Shown here: one piece after another, positions 56,987 to 64,000 of the stretch | Numbering within the stretch: the first letter of the stretch is position 1 | Layout: every line of letters starts with the position of its first letter | Assembly (NCBI GenBank): GCA_023014485.1 | Contig: JAJOZX010012048.1 | Span: 17,501-81,500, forward strand | Reading direction: 5' to 3' | DNA from: Bathynomus jamesi | Lineage: Eukaryota; Arthropoda; Malacostraca; Isopoda; Cirolanidae | Length of the DNA stretch: 64,000 nucleotides | Position numbers and translations under genes: made by a program | The notes under the pieces: model-generated | Database searches by the model: none | What the model was told of the DNA's origin: nothing | The model's input: the letters and a program-made list of their open reading frames with translations, nothing else

Positions 56987-57773
56987 ATGGTGCGGCCGAA
57001 GCGTTGCATGTGGCTCATAGTTATCTCAGAGCTTGAACCGAGTAGATGTGTGAATACGATGGAACTCCCTTTGAGAAGCATTCTCAACGCCTCGTACGAT
57101 GTGTCTGTGACGAAGTCGTTGCGCGTGCTCAGGCGTGAAACCGGCACTATTGACTATGTACTGGAAACGACTTGCAGGCAAGAAAGCGAACGTAACGTTA
57201 TTTATTTAAGTGCCGAGGAGATGCATAAAATGTTCGTGGTGGTTGAGAGGTGGTCAGTGGGCCGTTATAAAATACCAGCTGACGTAGATACAATAGGAGA
57301 TGTGATTAGTGACGCCTCCTCATATACTATTGTTTGCACATTGAGTATAAATAATGAACAACCATGCATTGATATACGAGAGATGTGGAAATGGTCAGCT
57401 GATGATGTTCTTGTCCCTACGCGGAACCGTTTCATCCTCGAAAGAATGTTTGAAATTGCCGGATTCCGCAAGCTGAAACCTATATTAGACGCGCGTGTTA
57501 GGTTTATGCTTTATTTTGATACGGTTCTTGAATACGCATACGCCGCTCTGTTCGATAGGTTTACTGAGTGTAGGACTGAACAAGGTGAGAATGGTCTAGT
57601 GGTTGAGGATTATTTAATAAATTTAAACTCTTCGAAATATCATGAACTTTGATACAAAAACACTTGATCGGTACAGGGCTGAGCTCACCTACACCGTTCA
57701 CCCTGAAGAAGTACTTCTTTATATAATGATCATCTGTTGTAGCGAATTAGATTATCTCGGCTACAGCTATGCA
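56987..57773 (+). pseudogene. PC4-like coactivator gene, right-arm copy
   Basis: The ATG at 56987 (MVRPKRCMWLIVISELEPSR) opens 221 codons without a break. About residues 45-80 form a first beta-rich part (TGTIDYVLETTCRQESERNV). Residues 110-165 hold the PC4-type block: TIVCTLSINNEQPCIDIREM, then DDVLVPTRNRFILERMFEIA. The tail is helical. TGG becomes TGA after KYHEL (57650), and one extra A shifts the last ~45 codons (TLDRYRAELTYTVHPEEVLL, ICCSELDYLGYSYA). PC4 proteins bind single-stranded and melted DNA and act as transcription or replication cofactors; a role in the element's replication is a guess. The domain match is by eye. Confidence 0.65.
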
Positions 57774-57934
57774 ACCTCATTTTGGGGTTGGCAACAAAGG
57801 GGGGTGGGGGTGGCACTCTTGCAACAAAAGGGGTGGGGGTTGGCACTCGTGCAACAAAGGGGGTGGGGATGGCACTCTTGCAACATTACGTAACATTATG
57901 CAATTGCACTCTTCCATTTTGAGGTCATACTACT
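57774..57934. repeat. Right terminal repeat with triplicated unit
   Basis: After the gene a deletion brings GAGGTTGC-type terminal DNA next to GCTATGCA. Then three copies of a ~31-bp unit, TTGCAACAAAGGGG with GGGTTGGCACTC, precede the ~80-bp terminal repeat ending GGTCATACTACT. The left end has the related but differently arranged units at 41300-41470. Confidence 0.85.
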
Positions 57935-57939
57935 CAGCG

Positions 57940-58730
57940 CACTTTGGAGTAAAAGAGGAGACCTTCATGTTCTGAATCCATGTCATTACAGAGTTGCTTG
58001 AACAAGCGAGTGTTCTCAGCTCCTGCTTTTACAAAGTTTACGCATTTAACCACTACTTCAAGAACTTTGCGAAGCGGATTAGGAAGGGTTTTTGATGCCA
58101 ATGCAAAACGATGGATGATGCAATGAATTCCTTTAGCATTCGGAGCTAAATCTTTGCCACGCTTCTGAAACCCCGATTTTGTTCCGAGCATTGCTGGAGC
58201 CCCATCTGTACAAACTCCGCAACAATTTCCCCAACTAATGCCATTAATTGAGAAGAATGAAGATATTTTTTCCATTATATCTGCGGCTGTTGTAGTGGTT
58301 TCAAGTTGTGCACAAAACAGATATTCATCTTTGATATTGTCTGAGAAAACATACCTCACAAACACAAGCAACTGAGAACACCTACTCACATCCGTTGACT
58401 CATCTAACTGGAACGCAAAAACACCAGACGGACATGATTTGATCTCTTGCATCACTTGTTCCTTTGTCTTCCGACATTTCAGTAATGCGATTTTTTACCG
58501 AGTCTTTCGACAGAGAAATTTGTTTTATCTTCTTTTCACTTAACTCTCCGAAAACTCGCTTCACCATCTTTAAAGCACACGGTTTAATTAAAGTTTCTCC
58601 GATTGTGTGTGGTTTCTTCTGCGTCGCTATTTCGAGAGAAACTTCATAAGATGCCTCAACTACACTAAATAACTTGCTGGAAAGCACCACCCTTATCCAA
58701 TTTTTGCAATCTCACACTGCTCATGGTGCT
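57940..58730 (-). pseudogene. ZBED5-like hAT transposase, N-terminal half
   Basis: First frame from about 58690: SSKLFSVVEASYEVSLEIAT, QKKPHTIGETLIKPCALKMV, KQISLSKDSVKNRITEMSED. After a frameshift near 58455 the second frame (58455-57934) holds the catalytic start FAFQLDESTDVSRCSQLLVF, WGNCCGVCTDGAPAMLGTKS, GFQKRGKDLAPNAKGIHCII, HRFALASKTLP and MDSEHEGLLFYSKVR. Those are signature blocks of ZBED5/SCAND3-type hAT transposases, and the protein is cut exactly at KVR by the palindromic element. A BED finger upstream of 58730 is not evident. Confidence 0.92.
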
Positions 58731-59345
58731 TAAAGAAAAAACAAAAAAGTAACAGTTTAATAATGATAAGTAACTTAATAGCACCTTAATTTGTTTTGCA
58801 GCAAATCAAGCGTTTTTGTGAACAACCAACGACACACACAACCACACACTACACTACACACCCACTGACACAACATTTTGCCAAGTGATTAGCATTTCCC
58901 GACACGTACGCCATCTGTTAGCAAACTGGCACAACACCAATTCAATCATTTATTCGTAGTTTCGAATACAACGCAACACCAACGTTATATACAAAATTTG
59001 CTCAAGGGTTTAAAAAGATAACTTTCTAAAATCTAATAGTAGACTCGAACATACTAATAGAAAAAATTGGAAAAATATATATACATATTTATTTTACAAA
59101 AGTATAAAAAATCGCTCACCTAGCGCGACACCCTACCACAAAAGAAAGCCAATAACTAAATAAAAAATTAGATTACGAGTTTCGACCATGCTTGAATACA
59201 GTGCCAGACGTACAATATTTAGTCGAATTGTAGCGTTTTCGTGTTACTTATTTTCAACGCCTCATTATATATTTGCCTCAGATTTTCTTTCACATTTCCC
59301 AAATTTTCTTAGCTCTTGCCGTGGACCCCAGTTTAAGAACCACTA
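58731..59345. other. 5' non-coding part of the ZBED5-type hAT
   Basis: Leader of the hAT gene up to the right terminus at 59345. It is AT-rich with an ACACAC-rich patch near 58832-58880. No gene. Confidence 0.6.
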
Positions 59346-59353
59346 TTCTACTG

Positions 59354-59613
59354 TCTTGGGAATCTCTAAGTCTCTATTCTACCATTGTATACGAACATGG
59401 TTACGTGTTTATACACACAACTTCAGTAAACAAAACATTCTCACAATAACGGTTGGTGCATACCTTATCCCAAGCCAAAGCCCGTATCACTAGTTCTTAT
59501 TAGCAGTATTAATAGTGATGTGTGAGAATGTGAATGAAACATTGCAATTAACTTTGATCTTCATATTGGTGTTAATAATTGCATATTGGTTTTTATATAC
59601 AGTAACTGATAAT
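59354..59613 (+). repeat. Repeat X, third copy, middle part
   Basis: Resumes the match to 24237-24460 after the pogo/hAT insertion (CTCTAAGTCTCTATTCTACC, AACGGTTGGTGCATACCTTA) and is cut by the next transposon at 59613. Confidence 0.82.
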
Positions 59614-61961
59614 CACAGGCCTGCGAATGAGAACTTTGTAAGAGTTCTTTTCTTACTATTAACTGATTTGATATAATTCAACTACGCTGATTTTGAATAA
59701 GGTGTCCATTTTTTCTATCGCGTAAGGATTTTTCGCAAACTGGAAGGGAAAAACAACAGCATAAATAAATATTATTTATTTCAATTTACATTAGGTACCT
59801 ATTTCGTTTTGTTATACTAATTACAAATGCAAACAACTTTAAAAAGAAAGAAGATTATTAACGTCAATTACGTATTCATCTTTATTTGTCCTGAGTTTTC
59901 TTGTGAGATCTATTCCTTTTAGTCTCGAATGTACGCGCTGTTCCTTTTCTTTTATGTAATAATTCTGGAGTATCCCGTTTCAACATCCAGCAGTAATCAG
60001 CCATCATACTGATGTCCCACCTTCCCTGACATCTCTTCTCCATTTCTTTGATGTCTTGATGAAACCGTTCTCCTTGTTCTTTGCTGAGTGCTCCGAGATT
60101 CTCAGGGAAGTAATCCAAGTGTGAATGTAAGAAATGTAATTTTAAACTCATATTACAACCCAACTCTTTGAACTTATTTAGCATGTTGTTCACAATGTTT
60201 TGGTAATTTGGGTCCTTGTTGTTCCCCCAAAATTTGCTGATAACATCTTTAAAAGCAATCCACGCTTCTTTTTCAAGATTGTTCATTGTTCTTTCAAAGT
60301 GTTCATCCAAAGTCAGTTTCCTAATCTGGGGACCAACGAAAATTCTTTCTTTCAATTTTGCTTCCGAAAGAGTTGGGAATTTACCACACAGATACTTCAA
60401 ACAATCTCCATCTTCGTCCAAGGCCTTACAAATTGCTTCATCAAGCCCAATTTTATGTGAAGCGGAGGTAAAAGGACTTTCTTCGTGTCAACCAAACTTT
60501 CACGTTGAATGTTTTTAGAACTAGGTGTCGGGCTGACTTTGCTTGGCGATTCCTTTTTAATCCAGTGCTGAGTTCTTGCTCGGCTATCCCATTCACACAA
60601 AAAACATGGAAACTTCGTATAACCTGGTTGTTGACCTAACAACATACAAATCACTTTTAAGTCTCCACAAAGTAGCCAACCGTGTTCTTTGTATTTAATC
60701 TTAGCTAGAAGAAGCTCAAGATTTTCGTACGTTTCCTTCAAGTGATCCGAATGAGCCACAGAAACGGATGTATACAAGTTACCGTTGTGAAGGAGGACCC
60801 CTTTTAGACTTTTTTTGGAGGAATCGATGAAAAGTGTCCACTCATTTGGGTCACAGACTGCAGCGCCTAGCGTAAGTATTAGTTCCGAAACATTGTCGCA
60901 ATATACCACTGAATTTCTTGAGAAAAATATTGGGTGAATTTTTTTCTCGATATCTGTACCAGTAAAATGACGTCCTGGGAGAAAGCAAGTTCTTTGCACG
61001 AAGTCTGGATCCCAAAATCTCTGAAGAATCCTTCGGGAGACACAAATCTCTTACCAAATCACTAAGTTCGCTTTGTGTAAACAATTGGGGTTCACCAGAT
61101 GTTTCGGTTTGAAAACAATCAATATCATCGTTTCCATCGTCATCAGACACCGAATCAGATGAAGTTATATCAAGAGTATTTGGTTTAGTAGGTACAGGTA
61201 TACCAGGTCCATGAGCAACAGGTCTTATAGCAGACTGAAAGTTTGGATAAGAAATTTCCTTTTTAGTTTTAGTATTGTAGCCTTGCACGTTACATGAACA
61301 AAAATAGCAGTCGTTGCCGTGATTTCTAGGCTGACGCCAGGCCATTGGAATGCCAAAAGGTAAAGAATCTAAGTTGTTCAACACAAACACTGCAAACTTT
61401 ATGTGGAGCCCATGATTTGTCTTGATCCCCAAGTTTCATTCCAAAGTACGCATAGTATGCTTTCTTGACGAAGTCTGTAATATCTCGCCTTTATTTTTTC
61501 ACAGTAAGTGTTCCACAAATGTAACAGAAAATGTTTGGGCTATTTACACACCTCTGGTTGCCATAGCGACAAATAAACAAATTTCAAAAGTGAAATATAG
61601 TCACCGCGCACCTTTGAATAATAAAGAACTATAACCTCGTACGCATTAGACAGACTGACTCATCTCATGGCTTGTCAATCACTTATATAGTAGCAGTGCG
61701 TTTCTCGAATGTTCTAGAAGACGCTATGACGTCACTTCTGATCTGGAAGCATTTATAGGCAGTAGTGTTTTTAATCAACATTTAATTGAGTTAATTTTAA
61801 TGAAAATTACTACATATGTATTATGGAATATGACATTTTGTGAAAAATGTGTACGTGACGGCGAAAAATTAATATTATTTTCAGAATCAGTGTGTAAAAA
61901 TTAATTATATACTCTATAAATGATAAAATACTTAGGACAACAAAACTATCGCAGGCCTGTG
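59614..61961 (-). mobile_element. DNA transposon with CACAGGCCTGCGA ends and an AAT target duplication
   Basis: The termini are CACAGGCCTGCGA (59614) and TCGCAGGCCTGTG (to 61961). AAT is on both sides (59611-59613, 61962-61964). Repeat X copies show the empty site (ACTGGTAATTATACAATACC), confirming the 3-bp duplication. Size 2348 bp. Same transposase family as 35861-38844, with different terminal bases. Confidence 0.9.
59882..61560 (-). pseudogene. ERFHQD-family transposase, broken
   Basis: N- to C-terminal pieces: NSPNIFCYICGTLTV (about 61515-61555), then a stop and frameshift, then YFGMKLGDQDKSWAPHKV (about 61400-61450). Next come LPFGIPMAWRQPRNHGNDCY with FCSCNVQGY and an acidic linker to LSDLVRDLCLPKDSSEILGS (60851-61432). 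The catalytic half follows in a second frame (60999-60397): LFIDSSKKSLKGVLLHNGNL, LLCGDLKVICMLLGQQPGYT, KFPCFLCEWDSRARTQHW. The third frame (60421-59882) has DKFKELGCN-type sequence, LGALSKEQGERFHQDIKEME, RCQGRWDISMMADYCWMLKR and the end. Three frameshifts at least. No intron at the position where the 35861 copy has one. Confidence 0.82.
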
Positions 61962-62192
61962 AATTGCACAATACCCAAAAGTGTACGAGCCAGCTTTTAA
62001 TATTTATTTTAGAATTATTATTAAAATTTCAAATTAAATTAGTATTCGGTTTCATTCATTTGTGTATTTATTTATTTTATTATTTATTTATGTTTATTTT
62101 ATTATTTATTTATTTGTTCATTATATGATTGTGTTCAATGGAACCCAGACTTACGACATCAGGGGAATTTCCAGAAAAGTGGGATATATATA
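61962..62192 (+). repeat. Repeat X, third copy, right end
   Basis: AATTGCACAATACCCAAAAG through a (TTTA)n-like stretch near 62065-62115 matches 24455-24590. X similarity ends about 62115; the rest to 62192 is unassigned. Confidence 0.65.
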
Positions 62193-62926
62193 CACTGAGC
62201 GGCATAAAAATCGGCCCACTTGGAACATCGCGAAAAGCAAAAAAGTGGGCAAGCTTCTGTTTATAAAAGTTTTAAAATTCGAAAATAGTCTATGAAGCAA
62301 CCAAATAACGAGACAAAACAACGTCAGCTGCGAACACACTAGCTGTAACGAATTTTCGACTTCTTTTAAGAATTCGACAGTCAGACATTTCAGTTGCTCT
62401 TAGACTGCTAGTGCCACTTTTTTCTTCCACTAGCAGGAGTAGGCATTTGCGTTTAGTAACAGATAGACTTCTAATTCTTTTGGTTTTCAGAATTGGACAT
62501 TTATAATGGATTTGAGTACCGTGAACGTCGCAAGAGTCGTCGCCCTAATTGAAGATGGTCGGAGCCAGCGTTACGTCGCCGATACGCTAGGAATTCCAAG
62601 AACAACGGTTCGACGTGTCTACCAACGTTATGTGAAGACAGGAGAGTACACCCAAAGACCAGGATCTGGAAGATCGCGCTACACATCTGCCCGTGACGAT
62701 CGTTTCATCGTCTTGGGTGTTTTGCGAGATCGTCGCTTGACTGCCACAAACGTCCGCAATGAGCTGGAAAGGTCTCGAGACGTCGGTGTATCGGAGCGAA
62801 CCGTTAGAAGGAGACTTATGGAAAGTGGCTTGCATGCTAGACGTCCAGGAATGGGCCCGGAATTGCTCCCACACACCGCAATGCTCGTCTTGCTTTCGCT
62901 CGTGAGCATGTAGGTAGAGGATGATT
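62193..62926 (+). mobile_element. Tc1-family element, 5' half
   Basis: After TA at 62191-62192 the terminus CACTGAGCGGCATAAAAATC begins. A leader of about 310 bp and the first third of a transposase follow. The element is cut near 62926, where a mariner miniature begins without its own left terminus, so a deletion probably joined the two. Confidence 0.75.
62506..62913 (+). pseudogene. Tc1-like transposase, DNA-binding half only
   Basis: MDLSTVNVARVVALIEDGRS at 62506, then two helix-turn-helix motifs (QRYVADTLGIPRTTVRRVYQ; RDVGVSERTVRRRLMESGLH) joined by the GRPR-type linker GSGRSRYTSARDD. HARRPGMGPELLP is the normal bridge to the catalytic core, but after one frame change (HRNARLAFAREHV in the other frame) the gene is cut before the first catalytic Asp. 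It cannot be active. Confidence 0.85.
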
Positions 62927-63165
62927 AACAATAGACGAGAGGGTGATCTTGGTTTTAATGCATGGAATACCAGGTACTACAAATCGATGAATCGGTACAG
63001 AATTTAATAATAGTACCGATTCATCGATTTGTAGTACCTGGTATGCCATGCATTAAAACCAAGCTCACCCTCTCGTCTATTGTTAATTTCGCAGCCATCC
63101 CCTACCTAAAACAAAAAAAATATATGATAAACAACACTGAAAATTCCTATGATGCGCGACTTTTG
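62927..63165. mobile_element. Palindromic miniature mariner, one end lost
   Basis: Inverted halves meet near 63011 (ACAGAATTTAATAATAG). They carry the same TTAACAATAGACGAGAGGG and GGAATACCAGGTACTAC blocks as the element at 8630-8984. The right end reads GCGCGACTTTTGCGCCAC next to (TA)n; the left terminus is missing. Again a head-to-head pair of mariner 5' ends. Confidence 0.8.
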
Positions 63166-63168
63166 CGC

Positions 63169-63202
<34 letters not shown>
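63166..63202. repeat. (TA)n microsatellite
   Basis: TA run between the mariner miniature and the next transposon. Confidence 0.95.
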
Positions 63203-63205
<3 letters not shown>

Positions 63206-64000
63206 GGTGGTCCAAATCCATAGGGGGAAATTTCAAAATTGTCTTAGATAGTCTCCACAAGTGTGATGTTTGTCCATTTAGTGTCCACATGGTCTGTGCA
63301 AAATTGCAGCGTGATTGGTGAATATTTAGAGGTCGCCCCACTCTGAATATATATATTATATAATGTACTTTTTCTTCCGTAGGTCCGATGGCTCAAACTC
63401 GATCAATTCCAAAGTTTGGCTTCTAGGGATGGCAACTGGAACTTTATCAACGTCAAGGCTCCCTACATGCCTTGACGCCCTCCTCTTGGGGCAATACCAC
63501 CACATCAATCAAAAGCAAACCACCTCCGACAGTCTGAACCAGGCATGCCAGAGGGTGATTGAAGTCTGGACCCGAGCGCGGATCCCAACTCAACGGATCG
63601 ACTCCTGTGTCCGTAAGCTTTCAAAGCTTTTAGACCGCTACAAAACACTCAAGAAGCACAGGACCAGGCAACGTGCCAGCGATAGAATGAATGAAGACAT
63701 CTTCAAAGCGGACATCCAGGAACTGTTTGACATCGCAACCAGTGATGCTATGAGCACAATCGTCAACGTTGAGGACCGAAATTTCCTGTCCATGCAGCGC
63801 AAGGACGTCAATTCTTGCAGCATGGCTGGCATTGATAAGGAAACGACTACACAAGAGGACAGAAAGCGATCCAGAATGGAGAAGGAAGCCAAGAGGAAGG
63901 CAAGGCATGAAGCAACACAGAAAGATTTGGAAGAAGCAGGAGTGTCATCAATTGATCTTTCCTCTTCTTCTTCTTCCCTTTTTTCGCAAGACGACGACGA
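63203..64000 (+). mobile_element. 5' part of a transposon related to 32303-35458
   Basis: TAGGGTGGTCCAAATCC after a TA run resembles the CAGTAGGGCGGATC terminus of the 32303 element. The gene behind it is a homologue. The element runs off the window. A (TA)n patch lies at 63347-63362. Confidence 0.6.
63383..64000 (+). CDS. Transposase N-terminal exon, open at the window end
   Basis: An acceptor-like TTTTTCTTCCGTAG precedes 63383. From 63384 one frame is open to the edge (about 205 codons). It reads QKQTTSDSLNQACQRVIEVW, TRARIPTQRIDSCVRKLSKL and FKADIQELFDIATSDAMSTI, then a Lys/Arg-rich helix EDRKRSRMEKEAKRKARHEA and a Ser/Asp-rich end. VIEVWTRARIPTQRID...LFDIA aligns with KLKTIWESASVPILSDRRIE...LFDIAACKC of the 32714-34947 protein. 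So this is the DNA-binding half of the same family, with no stop or shift in the visible part. First Met in frame is at 63427, but an upstream exon is likely. Confidence 0.65.

Overview
This is a stretch of animal, most likely arthropod, genome built almost entirely of transposable elements. I see no host gene I would defend. Eukaryotic signs are GT-AG introns inside transposase genes, long (TA)n, (TC)n and (AC)n microsatellites, a tRNA-headed SINE, and families typical of arthropods: Tc1/mariner, hAT with BED fingers, pogo, BEL/Pao, Penelope-like elements (PLEs) and jockey/CR1-like LINEs. The LINE endonuclease fragment at 1020-1556, and the dense TA and GA tracts, look most like decapod crustacean (crab) sequence. 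That assignment is by recognition, not by search.

Layout. 472-32307 is a large inverted duplication (IR1). Its arms, 472-7332 and 23262-32307, carry the same LINE fragments and two mariner relics (A and B). Later insertions hit only one arm: a Tc1 and a small hAT on the left, two PLEs and a 789-bp hAT on the right. The 15.9-kb spacer (7333-23261) holds a palindromic mariner miniature, a 2.8-kb LINE/PLE mosaic duplicated in tandem (10334-15932), a transposase N-terminus, a PLE and an intron-containing hAT gene cut at the arm junction. 32303-35458 and 35861-38844 are two DNA transposons of little-described families, with TA and TAA target duplications.

39330-62115 is a four-level nest whose joins can be read at the base level. 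A repeat called X here is interrupted by a pogo-like element at 39753. That is interrupted by a ZBED5-type hAT at 40274-59345 (8-bp duplication). The hAT gene is in turn split by a 16,681-bp element at 41254-57934 (5-bp duplication CAGCG). The other side of X is broken by a further transposon at 59614-61961 (3-bp duplication AAT). The end of the window has a Tc1 N-terminal fragment, a second palindromic mariner miniature, and the 5' part of a relative of the 32303-35458 element.

The best candidate for something undescribed is the 16.7-kb element. Nearly all of it is an imperfect palindrome with a loop of about 1 kb. It starts AGTAGTATGACC and ends with the inverse, and carries in both arms a gene for a PC4-like (single-stranded-DNA-binding coactivator) protein; I find no transposase. 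Size, termini and duplication suggest a derivative of a Maverick/Polinton-type element. Second, the PLE repeats hold hammerhead ribozymes: six convincing copies of three sequence types, all with a self-complementary helix III (AGCGCU, AGGCCU or ACGU), as expected for ribozymes that cleave as dimers.
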